The notes under the pieces were generated by a model that was not told the origin of the DNA, searched no databases, and saw only the letters and a program-made list of their open reading frames with translations. The translations under genes were made by a program, and so were the position numbers. From Agrococcus baldri (GTDB lineage Bacteria > Actinomycetota > Actinomycetes > Actinomycetales > Microbacteriaceae), in the NCBI GenBank assembly GCA_007988785.1, contig BJUU01000001.1, forward strand, positions 62,001 to 126,000: DNA of 64,000 nucleotides, given 5' to 3'. Shown here piece after piece: positions 51,756 through 61,090 of this stretch (the first letter of the stretch is position 1; every line of letters begins with the position of its first letter).

Positions 51756-52079
51756 TCACTCCTCGATCGCGAGGTCCTTCGGCAGCTCCAGGTCGCGGGA
51801 GGCGAGCTCCTCGACGTTCACGTCCTTGAAGGTGAGGATGCGCGCCGACTTGATGAAGCGGTCGGAGCGGTAGATGTCCCACACCCAGACATCCGTCAGC
51901 TCGAGCTCGAAGTAGAAGTCGGTGCCCGCGTCGTGCCGGGTGACCTTGACGTCGTTGGCGAGGTAGAAGCGCCGCTCCGTCTCGACGACGTGCTTGAACA
52001 TGCCGACGACGTCCCGGTACTCCTTGAAGAGGGCCAGCTCGACCTCGCGGTCGTAGTCCTCGATGTCCTCAGGTTCCAC
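51756..52079 (-). CDS. DUF2469 family protein
   Basis: A 107-residue acidic protein of the actinobacterial DUF2469 family, seen as MEPEDIEDYDREVELALFKEYRDVVGMF followed by VETERRFYLANDVKV. It is usually found near rnhB and lepB, as here. Function unknown. The start is GTG. 67 nt separate it from rnhB. Confidence 0.9.
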   Translation of the reverse strand: MEPEDIEDYDREVELALFKEYRDVVGMFKHVVETERRFYLANDVKVTRHDAGTDFYFELELTDVWVWDIYRSDRFIKSARILTFKDVNVEELASRDLELPKDLAIEE

Positions 52080-52146
52080 GCCGCCATCCTATGGCCGCCC
52101 CGGCCGGGCCGAGGCCATCGCGCCGCCGGCCGCCGGCCGCGCGCCG

Positions 52147-52785
52147 CTACGGCTGCGCCGCCCGCAGCCACGTGCGGCGGTGCAGCGCCGAAGGGCCGAG
52201 CTCGTCGATCGCCGCCATGTGCACCGCCGAGCCGTAGCCCTTGTTGGAGGCCCACCCGTAGCCCGGGTGCACGTCGTCGGCCACGACCATCCGCTCGTCG
52301 CGCTCGACCTTCGCGACCAGCGCCGCGCCCGAGACCGATGCGCAGTCGCGGTCGGCCTTCGCGCGCAGCACGGTGCGCAGCGGCGCCCGCAGCGCCGGCG
52401 CGAGCCAGTCGTGGGTGCCGTCGAGCAGGATCGCCGCGGCGGGCACCTCGATGCCTGCCGCGTGCAGCGCCACGAGCGCGCGGCGCCCCGCGAGGCCGAG
52501 CGCCGCGATGATGCCGAAGCGGTCGATCTCGTCGTTCGAGGCGTGGCCGACGGCGCTCACGCCCCACGTGCGCACGAGGGGGGCGGTGGATGCGCGCCGC
52601 AGCGGCGTCATGGTCTTCGAGTCGCGCAGGTGCTCCGGCCAGGCGCCGCAGTCGGCGGCCAGCGCGAGCGCGCCGACGCTCACCGGGCCGGCCAGCGCGC
52701 CCCTGCCGACCTCGTCCATGCCGATGACGAGCGACGCATCCGCCCACAGCTCCTGCTCGGCCTCGAGCGTCGGGGTGGCGGCCAT
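52147..52785 (-). CDS. rnhB: Ribonuclease HII
   Basis: RnhB, 212 residues, cleaves the RNA strand of hybrids and single ribonucleotides in DNA. The metal acids are in VIGMDEVGRGALAGPV (residues 21-36) and in ILLDGTHDW (Asp near residue 120), with the final acid near GAALVAKVERDE. The ATG overlaps the lepB stop by one base (TGATG). Confidence 0.95.
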   Translation of the reverse strand: MAATPTLEAEQELWADASLVIGMDEVGRGALAGPVSVGALALAADCGAWPEHLRDSKTMTPLRRASTAPLVRTWGVSAVGHASNDEIDRFGIIAALGLAGRRALVALHAAGIEVPAAAILLDGTHDWLAPALRAPLRTVLRAKADRDCASVSGAALVAKVERDERMVVADDVHPGYGWASNKGYGSAVHMAAIDELGPSALHRRTWLRAAQP

Positions 52786-53558
52786 CAGTGCGCGACCGCC
52801 TGCGGGAGCACCACCTCGGTCGCGCCGGCCTGCGACTCGACGCCGACGAACGACTGCTCATAGCTGTCGAGCCACGTCCAGCGCTCGACCGGCCAGGAGA
52901 GGAGGATGGCGCGGCCGACGACCGACTCCATCGGCACGAAGCCGCCGCCGGGCGCATCCATGTGCGCGCGCGAGTCGCCGGAGTGGTTGCGATTGTCGCC
53001 CATCACCCACAGGTGACCCTCGGGCACCGTGACGTCGAACGCCATCGAGCTGGCCGGCTGGCCCGGCTGGTCGAGGTGCAGGTAGGGCTCGTCGACCGGC
53101 ACGCCGTTGACGAGCAGCTGCCCGAAGTCGTTGCAGCACTCGACGGTGTCGCCGGGCAGGCCGATCACGCGCTTGATGAGGTAGCCGTGGTCGTCCTCGG
53201 GCGCGAGGCCGACGAAGGTCAGGAACCAGTCGACGGCACCGGCGATGCCGGTCTCCGGCTCCTGCTCCGGCTCGGGCAGCCAGCCGCCCGGATCCTCGAA
53301 CACCACCACCTCGCCGTGGTCGATGGGGATCACCGCGGGGCTCAGCAGGCTGACGATGATGCGGTCGTCGACCTGCAGCGTGTCGTTCATCGACTCGGAG
53401 GGGATCCAGAACGGCCGGATGAGGAAGGTCTTCACCAGGAACGAGATCAGCAGCGCGATCAGGAAGATGACGACGATGTCGCGCAGGAACAGCAGCACGC
53501 CGCGCCCGCGGGACCTGCCTCCGCGGCCCGCCGCACCGGCCTCGACCGTGTCTGTCAT
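52785..53558 (-). CDS. lepB: Signal peptidase I
   Basis: LepB, 257 residues, cuts signal peptides outside the membrane. After one transmembrane helix (residues 23-44: VLLFLRDIVVIFLIALLI) the catalytic Ser is in IPSESMNDTL (about residue 58) and the Lys in YLIKRVIGLPGD (about residue 128). Box E is GDNRNHSGDSR. The protein is coupled to rnhB. A moderate AAAGGG Shine-Dalgarno sequence lies upstream of the ATG. Confidence 0.95.
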   Translation of the reverse strand: MTDTVEAGAAGRGGRSRGRGVLLFLRDIVVIFLIALLISFLVKTFLIRPFWIPSESMNDTLQVDDRIIVSLLSPAVIPIDHGEVVVFEDPGGWLPEPEQEPETGIAGAVDWFLTFVGLAPEDDHGYLIKRVIGLPGDTVECCNDFGQLLVNGVPVDEPYLHLDQPGQPASSMAFDVTVPEGHLWVMGDNRNHSGDSRAHMDAPGGGFVPMESVVGRAILLSWPVERWTWLDSYEQSFVGVESQAGATEVVLPQAVAH

Positions 53559-53662
53559 CCCCGCCCTTTCGCCTCGGCAAGTCTAGGTGCGCAGCAGGCG
53601 CCGCAGCCGCATGCCCGGCGCCGCGCCAGATCACGATTCGGCGACGAACGCGCACATGCGGA

Positions 53663-53691
53663 AGCGGGGCCGGCATGACGCCGACCCCGCT
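53663..53691. terminator. Hairpin after rplS
   Basis: An inverted repeat, AGCGGGGCCGGC against GCCGACCCCGCT, has one mismatch and a 5-nt loop. It lies 11 bp beyond the rplS stop (minus strand) and upstream of lepB. Confidence 0.7.
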
Positions 53692-53701
53692 CCCGGGATG
53701 C

Positions 53702-54049
53702 TCAGTTCTCGCGCTTCTCGCGGATCTTGGCCGCCTTGCCGCGCAGGCCGCGCAGGTAGTACAGCTTCGCGCGGCGCACGTCGCCGCGGCTGACGATCTC
53801 GATCTTGTCGACGACCGGCGAGTGCACCGGGAAGGTGCGCTCGACGCCCACCTGGAACGAGACCTTGCGAACGGTGAAGGTCTCGCGCACGCCGTGGCCC
53901 GAGCGGCCGATGACGATGCCCTGGAACACCTGGACGCGCGAGCGCGAGCCCTCGATGATGTTCACGTGCACCTTGACGGTGTCGCCGGGGCGGAAGTCGG
54001 GGATGTCGGACTTGAGGCTGGCTGCGTCGACCTTGTCGAGGATGTGCAT
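53702..54049 (-). CDS. rplS: 50S ribosomal protein L19
   Basis: L19, 115 residues, normal length, at the 30S-50S interface. It has [30 protein letters not shown] near residue 15 and ends [19 protein letters not shown] hairpin at 53663-53691 ends its transcript. It is separated from trmD by an unrelated membrane gene. Confidence 0.97.
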   Translation of the reverse strand: MHILDKVDAASLKSDIPDFRPGDTVKVHVNIIEGSRSRVQVFQGIVIGRSGHGVRETFTVRKVSFQVGVERTFPVHSPVVDKIEIVSRGDVRRAKLYYLRGLRGKAAKIREKREN

Positions 54050-54245
54050 TGCGGTGTCGCTCTCTGCGGCCGCCACAGGTCGGTCGCGCTGGGTTGAAGA
54101 ATGGATGCGGTGCCCTGCGTCCTCCCCCGTGGCAGAGGCCGCCGTTGCAGGCGGGATCGCGGGTGGCACCAGCGACCCATCTTGCCACACCTGGGACGGG
54201 TGCGCCAACGCCCGGCCCGGGCCGGGCATCCGCCCGCCGCGCGCC
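54050..54245 (-). promoter_or_regulatory. rplS leader and promoter region
   Basis: The minus strand has CAAGAT after GTGTGG near 54180-54185, a plausible extended -10, about 130 nt upstream of the rplS ATG. No known ribosomal-protein leader motif was recognised. Confidence 0.35.
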
Positions 54246-54878
54246 TCAGCGCTGCTCGTCGTCCTCGACGCTGATGACGCGGCCGGACTGCGGCCCGTCG
54301 AGCGGCGAGAAGCTGGCGTCGGCCTGCCGCGCCCGCTGCTCGATCAGGGGCGCCTGCAGGTCGTTCACGGCCCGCTCGACGCGCCTGCGGGTCTCGCGGC
54401 CGAGCTCGACCAGCTGCAGCCAGAACAGCACGACGCCGCCGATGATCGTCACCATGATGCCGATGGCGGTGAACGACTGCGACGCGGTGAGCCAGCCCTC
54501 GCCGAACCAGGCGGTGAGGGCGCTGCCGGTGCGACCGCCGGCGGTGTCGACGACCGTGAGGCCGAGCAGCGCGATGATCAGCAGCCAGGGGCCCAGCAGG
54601 CGCACGTCGCGCCAGCCGACGGCGCGCGGGCGGCGCACCTCCTTGCGCGCGAGCGTCATGCCGACGACCACGCCGATCATGATCGCGAGGCCGGGGCCGA
54701 GGAAGGCCTGCAGCAGCAGCGCCTCGCCGAGCGGGGCGCCGGCGAGCGCGCGGCCGAACATGATCCAGGCGGGCAGCGCGACGATCGCGCCGATCATGGC
54801 CCAGAAGAAGGCGCGCAGCGCCCAGTGGCGCGGCGCGGCGGGCCCGGTGGCGGGCCCGGTGCCGGTGCTGGTCGTCAT
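54246..54878 (-). CDS. Hypothetical four-helix membrane protein
   Basis: I do not recognise this 210-residue protein. It has four hydrophobic helices (about residues 19-45, 50-78, 92-110 and 136-160), then a charged C-terminal tail ending [11 protein letters not shown], which is probably cytoplasmic. The ATG at 54878 lies 6 nt after TAGCCT (54890-54885), so a leaderless transcript is likely. It lies between rplS and trmD, where such a gene is not usually found. Confidence 0.7.
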   Translation of the reverse strand: MTTSTGTGPATGPAAPRHWALRAFFWAMIGAIVALPAWIMFGRALAGAPLGEALLLQAFLGPGLAIMIGVVVGMTLARKEVRRPRAVGWRDVRLLGPWLLIIALLGLTVVDTAGGRTGSALTAWFGEGWLTASQSFTAIGIMVTIIGGVVLFWLQLVELGRETRRRVERAVNDLQAPLIEQRARQADASFSPLDGPQSGRVISVEDDEQR

Positions 54879-54884
54879 GCCTCG

Positions 54885-54890
54885 AGGCTA
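54885..54890 (-). promoter_or_regulatory. -10 element of the four-helix membrane protein gene
   Basis: TAGCCT ends 6 nt before the ATG at 54878. Confidence 0.6.
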
Positions 54891-54929
54891 GCGAGCGAGC
54901 CTCGGCGGCGCCGGGGTGTTCGCTGAGGG

Positions 54930-55637
54930 CTAGCGGGTCTCGACCTCGGGCGGCAGCAGGTCGGGCCGCACCCGCCTGGTGCGCTCGAGCGCCTGCTCGT
55001 GCCGCCAGGCCGCGATCGCCGCGTGGTTGCCGCTGCGCAGCACCTCCGGCACCTCGTGCCCGCGCCACACCTGCGGCTTCGTGTACGAGGGGTGCTCGAG
55101 CAGGCCGGCCTCGTGGCTCTCCTCGACGAGGCTCTCGGGATTGCCGACCACGCCGGGGACGAGGCGGCCGATAGCCTCGATCATCGCCATCGCCGCGACC
55201 TCGCCGCCGTTGAGCACGTAGTCGCCCAGGCTCACCTCGAGCACGCGCGCGCGGGTGGCGGCGTGCTCGGCCACGCGCGCGTCGATGCCCTCGTAGCGGC
55301 CGCAGGCGAAGACGATGCGCCGCTCGCTGGCCAGCTCGCGGGCGAGGGCCTGCGTGAACGGCACGCCGGCCGGCGTCGGGAAGACGACCACGGCATCCGC
55401 GTCCTCCCCCTCCGGCAGCAGCGCGTCGAGCGCCTCGCCCCACGGCTCTGGCCTCATGACCATGCCGGCGCCCCCGCCGTACGGGGTGTCGTCGACGGTG
55501 CGGTGGCGGTCATGGGTCCAGTCGCGCAGGTCGTGCACGCCCAGCTCGAGGAGCCGCTCGCGGCGCGCCCTGCCCAGCAGCGAGACGTCGAGCACCCCGA
55601 AGAAGTCGGGGAAGATCGTGACGATGTCGATCCGCAC
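54930..55637 (-). CDS. trmD: tRNA (guanine-N1)-methyltransferase TrmD
   Basis: TrmD, 235 residues, methylates G37 of tRNAs next to the anticodon. The SPOUT knot is visible in [13 protein letters not shown] (about residue 100) and [20 protein letters not shown]. The N-terminus has [14 protein letters not shown] and [11 protein letters not shown]. The start is GTG, three bases after the rimM stop, so it is co-transcribed with rimM. Confidence 0.96.
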   Translation of the reverse strand: MRIDIVTIFPDFFGVLDVSLLGRARRERLLELGVHDLRDWTHDRHRTVDDTPYGGGAGMVMRPEPWGEALDALLPEGEDADAVVVFPTPAGVPFTQALARELASERRIVFACGRYEGIDARVAEHAATRARVLEVSLGDYVLNGGEVAAMAMIEAIGRLVPGVVGNPESLVEESHEAGLLEHPSYTKPQVWRGHEVPEVLRSGNHAAIAAWRHEQALERTRRVRPDLLPPEVETR

Positions 55638-55640
55638 GGG

Positions 55641-56300
55641 CTACGCCCGGTCGGTGGGCACGGATGCGTCGGGCTCGGCCCCGTCGGCGGGCTCGGTCGC
55701 CCCGGGCTCGTCTCCCGGGGACTCGTCCGCCGCGGGCGCCTCTGCCGCAGGCGCGTCGGCCTCCGGCTCGAGCTCCTCGAACAGCCCGGCAGGCGGCGTG
55801 ACGGTGATGCGGCCGGCGCGCAGGTCGACCTCCGGCACGATCGCCTTCACGAACGGCACCATCACCTCGTTGCCCTGCGTCTCGACGATCAGCATGTCCT
55901 GCGCGGGCAGGGCGTCGACCCGCACGACCCGGCCGATGCGGGCACCGTCGCGCCAGACGTCGAGGCCCGCGAGCTGGTGCACGTACCAGGCCTCCGGCTC
56001 GCTCGAGAGCTCGGTGGCGTCCTGCTCGATCCACAGCACCGCCTTCACGAGCGACTCCGCCTCGGTGCGGTCGGTGACGCCGGCGAAGAAGCCGACGGGG
56101 CTGCCGTTGTAGACGCGCAGCTCGACGAGCTCGAGCGACTTGCCGTGCCACTTCGACGACGTGGGCACCTGCAGCGCGAAGCGCGCGCCCGGGACGAAGC
56201 GTCGACCGGGGTCGTCGGTGTAGAGCTCGATCTTGATCGCGCCCTTGAGCCCGTGGGCCCTGGAGAGCCGGCCGACGCGCAGCTGCGTGCGCGCGGGCAC
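55641..56300 (-). CDS. rimM: Ribosome maturation factor RimM
   Basis: RimM, 219 residues, helps 30S head assembly through S19. It has the N-terminal RVGRLSRAHGLKGAIKIELYTDDP and a PRC-barrel (EPEAWYVHQLAGLDVW ... IGRVVRVDALPAQDML). The C-terminal 45 residues are Ala/Glu/Pro-rich ([15 protein letters not shown]) and go beyond the usual length; such tails also occur on rpsB and rpsP here. The GTG at 56300 lies 7 nt after the khpA stop. Confidence 0.94.
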   Translation of the reverse strand: MPARTQLRVGRLSRAHGLKGAIKIELYTDDPGRRFVPGARFALQVPTSSKWHGKSLELVELRVYNGSPVGFFAGVTDRTEAESLVKAVLWIEQDATELSSEPEAWYVHQLAGLDVWRDGARIGRVVRVDALPAQDMLIVETQGNEVMVPFVKAIVPEVDLRAGRITVTPPAGLFEELEPEADAPAAEAPAADESPGDEPGATEPADGAEPDASVPTDRA

Positions 56301-56307
56301 GGCGGGC

Positions 56308-56544
56308 CTAGCGATCGGTGTCCACCACGTCCACGCGGACGCGGCGCCCTCCGGGGAGCGCACCGATCACGGTGCGCAGGGCGCCGGCGGTGCGACCGCC
56401 GCGCCCGATGACGCGGCCGAGATCCTCGGGGTGCACGCGCACCTCGAGGATCTCGCCGCGCTGCGTGTCGCGCGTGCCCACGCGCACCTCGTCAGGGCGA
56501 TCGACGATCCCCTTGACGAGGTGCTCGAGCGCATCGCGCAGCAT
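56308..56544 (-). CDS. khpA: KH-domain RNA-binding protein KhpA
   Basis: A 78-residue single KH domain with the GxxG loop in LGRVIGRGGRTAGALR (about residues 41-56). KhpA partners with KhpB/Jag in RNA binding. It lies between rpsP and rimM, the conserved order. Confidence 0.93.
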   Translation of the reverse strand: MLRDALEHLVKGIVDRPDEVRVGTRDTQRGEILEVRVHPEDLGRVIGRGGRTAGALRTVIGALPGGRRVRVDVVDTDR

Positions 56545-56546
56545 GC

Positions 56547-57011
56547 TCAGTCCTCGGTCTTCTCGTCCGAGGCGGCCGCAGCCGGCTCGGTCTCGGCCGC
56601 GGGAGCCTCGGCCTCAGCCGGTGCCTCGGTCTCGGCGGCGGCCGGAGCCTCCGCGGGCTTCTCGGCCTTGGGCTTGAGCACGGCCTTCTTCGACTCGTCG
56701 GCGACGAACGCCTTCTTGCCCTCGGGCGCCTTGACCTGGCTCTCGGTCGGGCCCTCGCCCGTGTGCTTGCCCCAGTCGCCCGTGAGCTTCAGGAGCGCGG
56801 CGACCTGCTCGGTCGGCTGCGCGCCGACGCCGAGCCAGTACAGGGCGCGCTCGCTGTCGATGTCGATCAGCGAGGGGTTCTCGGTCGGGTGGTACTTGCC
56901 GATCTCCTCGATGACGCGGCCATCGCGCTTGGTGCGCGAGTCGGCGACGACGACGCGGTAGTAGGGCGCACGGATCTTGCCGAAGCGCTTCAGACGGATC
57001 TTGACTGCCAC
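56547..57011 (-). CDS. rpsP: 30S ribosomal protein S16
   Basis: S16, 154 residues. The body (residues 1-80) has [24 protein letters not shown]. The rest is an Ala/Glu-rich tail, much longer than the 80-90 residues of most S16 but usual in actinobacteria. The start is GTG with AGGAG four bases before it. First gene of rpsP-khpA-rimM-trmD. Confidence 0.96.
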   Translation of the reverse strand: MAVKIRLKRFGKIRAPYYRVVVADSRTKRDGRVIEEIGKYHPTENPSLIDIDSERALYWLGVGAQPTEQVAALLKLTGDWGKHTGEGPTESQVKAPEGKKAFVADESKKAVLKPKAEKPAEAPAAAETEAPAEAEAPAAETEPAAAASDEKTED

Positions 57012-57181
57012 AGTTCTCCTGCTTTGTGTAATCGATAGTTGCACCGCGGCCTGCGCATGTGGGGATGCGCGACCCGCAAAGCTCGGTGAGCATCGCGCGC
57101 CGGATAGAGGGTCGGGCGCGTGCTCGACCCCCCATTCTGGCACATCCGCACGCGACGCGCGCGCCATGCCCCGGCGCGCTC

Positions 57182-57187
57182 TACGCT
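57182..57187 (+). promoter_or_regulatory. -10 element of the carboxylate-amine ligase gene
   Basis: TACGCT ends 6 nt before the ATG at 57194, with no Shine-Dalgarno sequence. Confidence 0.6.
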
Positions 57188-57193
57188 TCATCC

Positions 57194-58288
57194 ATGAAGT
57201 TCGCCGCGTCCCCGCGCTCGTCGCTCGGCGTCGAGTGGGAGCTCGCCGTCGTCGACCCCGCGACGGGCCAGATCGTGCCGCGCGCCAAGGAGCTGCTCGC
57301 CGAGGTCGACGACCCGCGCTTCGACAAGGAGTTCCTGACCGGGATGATCGAGCTCATCACCGGCGTGCACACCACGACCGACGAGGCCGTCGACGAGCTG
57401 CGGCGGATGCGCGACAAGGCCTGCGCGGTCGCCGACCGGCAGGGCGTCGCGCTCGTGGGCACCGGCACCCATCCGACGAGCCGGTGGCGTGAGCAGTCGC
57501 AGGGCGACGACCCCCGCTACGCGCGCGTGATCGAGAAGGCGGGCGACTGGGGCCGGCGGCTGATCATCTTCGGCGTGCACAACCACGTCGGCATCGAGGA
57601 TCGCGACAAGGTCGTGCCGCTCATGCGCACGATGCTCGACCGGCTCCCGCTCATCCTGGCGCTGTCGGCCTCCAGCCCCTACTGGCAGGGCATCGACACC
57701 GGCTTCGCCTCGCACCGCACGATGCTGTTCCAGCAGCTGCCGACCGGCGGGCTGCCTCCCATGCTCGTCGACTGGGGCGAGTACGAGCGCACGCTCGGCG
57801 ACATGCTCACCGCCGGCGTCATCGAGGATGTCGGCGAGCTGCGCTGGGATGTGCGCCCCTCGCCGGCGATCGGCACCGTCGAGGTGCGCGTCGCCGACGG
57901 CGCGCCCTCGGTCGACGACCTCGCCGGCGTGACCGCGCTCGTCCACTGCCTGATCGAGGAGGCCTCGCGCGCCCTCGACGAGGGAGAGCCGCAGCGGCAC
58001 CTGCCCTCGTGGCTCGTGCGCGAGAACAAGTGGCGCGCCGCTCGCGACGGGCTCGACGCGACCGCGATCGTCGACGAGCAGGGCACGCTCCAGCCGGTGC
58101 GGGCGGCGATCGCGGAGGCGATCGAGCGCCTCGCGCCGGTCGCCGGCGACCTGGGTGCGACGCGCTCACTCGCGGCCGCGGCGCGCGTGCTCGAGCGGGG
58201 CGGCTCGGCCGCGCAGCAGCGCGCGGCCTACGCGCGCGGCGGCCACGACGCGGTGCTCGCCGAGGTGCTCGAGGCGATGCGCGCCTGA
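57194..58288 (+). CDS. Glutamate-cysteine ligase 2-type carboxylate-amine ligase (YbdK family)
   Basis: A 364-residue ATP-grasp-like GCS2 enzyme that forms gamma-glutamyl or similar amide bonds. Blocks: [16 protein letters not shown] (residues 10-25), [19 protein letters not shown] near residue 56, [15 protein letters not shown] near residue 132, and [18 protein letters not shown]. Members include weak gamma-glutamylcysteine ligases and EgtA-like proteins; in a mycothiol-using bacterium the true product is unclear. The ATG at 57194 lies 6 nt after TACGCT. Confidence 0.92.
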   Translation: MKFAASPRSSLGVEWELAVVDPATGQIVPRAKELLAEVDDPRFDKEFLTGMIELITGVHTTTDEAVDELRRMRDKACAVADRQGVALVGTGTHPTSRWREQSQGDDPRYARVIEKAGDWGRRLIIFGVHNHVGIEDRDKVVPLMRTMLDRLPLILALSASSPYWQGIDTGFASHRTMLFQQLPTGGLPPMLVDWGEYERTLGDMLTAGVIEDVGELRWDVRPSPAIGTVEVRVADGAPSVDDLAGVTALVHCLIEEASRALDEGEPQRHLPSWLVRENKWRAARDGLDATAIVDEQGTLQPVRAAIAEAIERLAPVAGDLGATRSLAAAARVLERGGSAAQQRAAYARGGHDAVLAEVLEAMRA

Positions 58289-58299
58289 GCATCGAGCTT

Positions 58300-58321
58300 C
58301 CCGAGACGGTGCGATCTCGGG
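58300..58321. terminator. Hairpin between convergent genes
   Basis: CCCGAGA-N8-TCTCGGG, with an overlapping outer pair (GAGCTTCCC at 58294 and GGGAAGCTC at 58339), forms two alternative stems. It lies between the ligase gene ending at 58288 and the LLM gene ending at 58353. Confidence 0.5.
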
Positions 58322-58352
58322 CGCGAGCGCGCGATCTGGGGAAGCTCGCGCG

Positions 58353-59162
58353 CTAGGCGTTCTTGCGGTCTCGCCAGTCGAGGAACGCCTGCACGCGGTC
58401 GAGCGCGTAGCCGTCGGGGGTGTCGTCGCCCGAGAGCGGGATCGTGAGCAGCCTGGTGCCCGCCGCGTGCAGCGCGTCGAGCCGCTCGAAGCCGACGCCG
58501 CCGACGCCGTCGCGCACGCTCGCGCCGTTCGAGATCTCGATCTCGGCGAGGTCGCGGCCGCGGGCCTCGCAGTGGCCGCGCAGCACCTCGAGCTTGTGCG
58601 GCAGCTCCTCCGGCCCCACGAAGGAGTGCCAGATGTCGGCGTGCTCGGCGACCATCGGCAGCGTCTTCTGCTCGCCCTTGCCGCCGATCAGGATGGGCAT
58701 CGGTCCCACGGGCGGAGGGTTCAGGCGCGCCCAGCGGGCCCGGATGCGCGGCAGCGACTCGCCCAGCGAGCGCAGCCGCGAGCCGACCGTGCCGAAGTCG
58801 TACCCGTACTCCTCGTAGTCGCGCTCGAACCATCCGCCGCCGATCCCGAAGATGAAGCGGCCGTTCGCGATGTGGTCGATGGTGCGCGCCACGTCGGCCA
58901 GCAGATCGGGGTTGCGGTACGAGTTGCAGAACACCAGCGCGCCGAGCTGGATGCGCTCGGTCGACGCCGCCCACGCGGCGAGCTGGGCGGTGGCCTCGAA
59001 GTGCGTGCCGTCCGGGTCGCCCGTGAGCGGGAAGAAGTGGTCCCAGCCGAACACGGCGTCGGCCCCCATCTCCTCGAGGCGCCTCGCGGCGTCGATCGTG
59101 GCCTGCATGGTGGTGTGCTGCGGCGAGAGCTGCACGCCGATCCTGGTGGGTCGCTCCGTCAT
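58353..59162 (-). CDS. LLM class F420-dependent oxidoreductase
   Basis: A 269-residue luciferase-fold protein, shorter than the two at 3.6-5.7 kb. It has IGVQLSPQHTTMQ, RLEEMGADAVFGWDHFFPLTGDPDG (about residue 28) and GRFIFGIGGGWFERDYEEYGY (about residue 101), typical of F420-type LLM enzymes. The ATG at 59162 lies 6 nt after TAGGCT. It is divergent from the double GNAT gene; the shared 50-bp promoter region may couple them. Confidence 0.9.
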   Translation of the reverse strand: MTERPTRIGVQLSPQHTTMQATIDAARRLEEMGADAVFGWDHFFPLTGDPDGTHFEATAQLAAWAASTERIQLGALVFCNSYRNPDLLADVARTIDHIANGRFIFGIGGGWFERDYEEYGYDFGTVGSRLRSLGESLPRIRARWARLNPPPVGPMPILIGGKGEQKTLPMVAEHADIWHSFVGPEELPHKLEVLRGHCEARGRDLAEIEISNGASVRDGVGGVGFERLDALHAAGTRLLTIPLSGDDTPDGYALDRVQAFLDWRDRKNA

Positions 59163-59168
59163 GCCTCG

Positions 59169-59205
59169 AGCCTACGTGCCGCTGCCGGCGCGGCGGCCCT
59201 ACGCT
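59169..59205. promoter_or_regulatory. Divergent -10 pair for the LLM and GNAT genes
   Basis: TAGGCT (59174-59169, minus) and TACGCT (59200-59205, plus) each end 6 nt before their start codons at 59162 and 59212. Confidence 0.6.
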
Positions 59206-59211
59206 TGTCGC

Positions 59212-60315
59212 GTGCACCAGCTCTCCCCCATCGCCGACCGCGCGGCCGCGCCCGCGACCCTGCCGCAGATCACCGCGGGCGATCTCGCCTGGCGCCCCGC
59301 GACCCTCGACGACGTGCCGCGCGTGACCGCGCTGAACAACACCATCGCCGAGGCCGACGGCGCGCCCTACCGCGAGACCGAGGACGAGACCCGTGAGGAG
59401 CTCGGCGCGGCCTGGCGCGACCTCGAGCACGATTCGCTGCTCGGCTTCGACGCCGACGGCGACCTGCGCGTGACCGCCTTCGTCGCGTGGTTCCCCGGCG
59501 ACACGACGACCGTGCGCACCTTCGCGTTCGGCGGCGTGCACCCCGAGCGCCGCGGCGAGGGCATCGGCCGCGAGGTGCTGGCCTGGCAGCTGGCCCGCGC
59601 GAGGCAGATCCTGGCCGCCTCCGGCAAGCAGCTGCCCGCGCGCATCGGCACCTACGCGGAGGACGACGACCCGGCCTCCAAGCACCGCCTCTACCTGCAC
59701 GCGGGCCTCGAGCCGCGCCGCTACTTCTCCGACCTCAAGCGGCCGCTGACGGGTGACGCGCCGGCGATCCCGCAGGTCGAGCTGACCGGCTCGCTGCGCC
59801 TCGTGCCCTTCTCCCCCGAGCTCGACGACGCCATCAGGCTCGCGCACAACGACGCCTTCCGCGACCACTGGGGCAGCCAGCCGCAGACCATGGAGCAGTG
59901 GACCAACGGCCGCAGCGAGTTCGCACCCGAGTGGTCGTACGCGGTGGTCGACGACGCGCCCGACGTCGCCGCGCTGCTGGCGGACGAGGCGACGGATGCG
60001 TCCACGCGCGCCGCGCTCGACGCGGGCGCGCCGCTCGTGGTCGCTTACGCGCTGAACAGCCGCTTCGAGGCCGACTTCGCCGTGCGCGGCTACACCTTCG
60101 GCTACACCGGGATCCTCGGCACCCGCCGCGCGTACCGGGGCAGGAAGGCGGCGCTGGCGGCGCTGGCGGCAAGCATGCGCGCGTTCGCGGACGCCGGCAT
60201 GGAGGCCGCTGTGCTCGACGTCGACACCGAGAACCCCTCCGGCGCGCACGGGCTGTACGCGAGCCTCGGCTACACGAAGGAGCACGGCTCGACGATGTAC
60301 TCGATCGAGCTGTAG
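59212..60315 (+). CDS. Double GNAT-domain acetyltransferase (mycothiol synthase-like)
   Basis: A 367-residue protein with two acetyltransferase domains. The first (residues 25-180) has the GNAT core FGGVHPERRGEGIGREVL. The second (195-367) has GILGTRRAYRGRKAALAALAASM and ends VDTENPSGAHGLYASLGY. This layout fits the MshD/mycothiol synthase-like group, but no MSH pathway gene is adjacent, so the substrate is open. The GTG at 59212 lies 6 nt after TACGCT. Confidence 0.88.
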   Translation: MHQLSPIADRAAAPATLPQITAGDLAWRPATLDDVPRVTALNNTIAEADGAPYRETEDETREELGAAWRDLEHDSLLGFDADGDLRVTAFVAWFPGDTTTVRTFAFGGVHPERRGEGIGREVLAWQLARARQILAASGKQLPARIGTYAEDDDPASKHRLYLHAGLEPRRYFSDLKRPLTGDAPAIPQVELTGSLRLVPFSPELDDAIRLAHNDAFRDHWGSQPQTMEQWTNGRSEFAPEWSYAVVDDAPDVAALLADEATDASTRAALDAGAPLVVAYALNSRFEADFAVRGYTFGYTGILGTRRAYRGRKAALAALAASMRAFADAGMEAAVLDVDTENPSGAHGLYASLGYTKEHGSTMYSIEL

Positions 60316-60350
60316 TCCCCGTCGGTCAACGAGCGCGCGGGCATCCCGTC

Positions 60351-60394
60351 GGTCGAGGAGCGCGCGGGCGTCAGCCCGCTCGCGTCACGAGACC
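60351..60394 (+). repeat. Family B palindromic repeat
   Basis: GGTCGAGGAG, a GCGGGCGTCAGCCCGC stem and CACGAGACC make the unit. A truncated copy (GGTCAACGAGCGCGCGGGC) precedes it at about 60324-60342. It lies between convergent genes. Confidence 0.65.
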
Positions 60395-60399
60395 AGAGG

Positions 60400-61056
60400 T
60401 CACGCGAAGGCGCCCAGCGCCTCGCCGACCGGCGTCCCGCCCGCGTTGCAGCGGATGGTGACGCCGCGCAGCTCTGGCCGGGCGACGACCTCGGCGATGA
60501 GCCGCGCGACGGTCGCGCGCGGGATCTCGCCGGCGTCGATCGTGCCCTCGGGCTCGTCGATCTCGATGCCGCCCTCGTCCTCGTTCGTGAGCGCGGAGGG
60601 CGCCAGGATCACCCAGTCGGCACCCGAGTCGCGGATGCCCGCGTCGACGAGCGACTTCGCCTCCGCGTACGCGTGGAAGGGGTTGTCTGCGGGCATCCCG
60701 TGGTCGCGGCTCGAGCCGAAGTACGAGACCATCAGCAGCCGCGCGCCCGAGCGGGCCACCGCATCCACCACCCGGAGGGCCGCGTCGTGGTCCACGGCGC
60801 GCGTGCGCTCCGGCGAGCCGCCGCCGGCCCCGGCCGACCAGACCACCACGTCGTAGCCCTGCAGCAGCTTGTCGACCGCCGACTGCTCGAGCGACTCGAG
60901 GTCGGCGAGCACCGGCTCGGCGCCGGTCGCCTCGATGTCGGGGGCGTGCTCGGGGTTGCGGATGACGCCGTGGACGGTGTGCTCCGCGTGCGCGAGCATG
61001 CGCAGCGCGTGGAGCGCGACCCTGCCGTGGGCGCCGAGGACGATGATGCGTGCCAT
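60400..61056 (-). CDS. NAD(P)-binding Rossmann-fold protein (NmrA/SDR-like)
   Basis: A 218-residue atypical short-chain dehydrogenase. The N-terminal IIVLGAHGRVALHALRML is a GxxGxx(G/A)-type dinucleotide site. VVWSAGAGGGSPERT near residue 75 and YAEAKSLVDAGIRDSGADWVILAPSALT near residue 138 follow; the Y-x3-K pair is present (YAEAK). The ATG at 61056 follows TACGGT by 6 nt. Substrate unknown. Confidence 0.88.
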   Translation of the reverse strand: MARIIVLGAHGRVALHALRMLAHAEHTVHGVIRNPEHAPDIEATGAEPVLADLESLEQSAVDKLLQGYDVVVWSAGAGGGSPERTRAVDHDAALRVVDAVARSGARLLMVSYFGSSRDHGMPADNPFHAYAEAKSLVDAGIRDSGADWVILAPSALTNEDEGGIEIDEPEGTIDAGEIPRATVARLIAEVVARPELRGVTIRCNAGGTPVGEALGAFA

Positions 61057-61062
61057 GCCCCC

Positions 61063-61068
61063 ACCGTA
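61063..61068 (-). promoter_or_regulatory. -10 element of the Rossmann-fold gene
   Basis: TACGGT ends 6 nt before the ATG at 61056, with no Shine-Dalgarno sequence. Confidence 0.55.
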
Positions 61069-61090
61069 CGCGGCGCGCCTGCCCGTGCGC

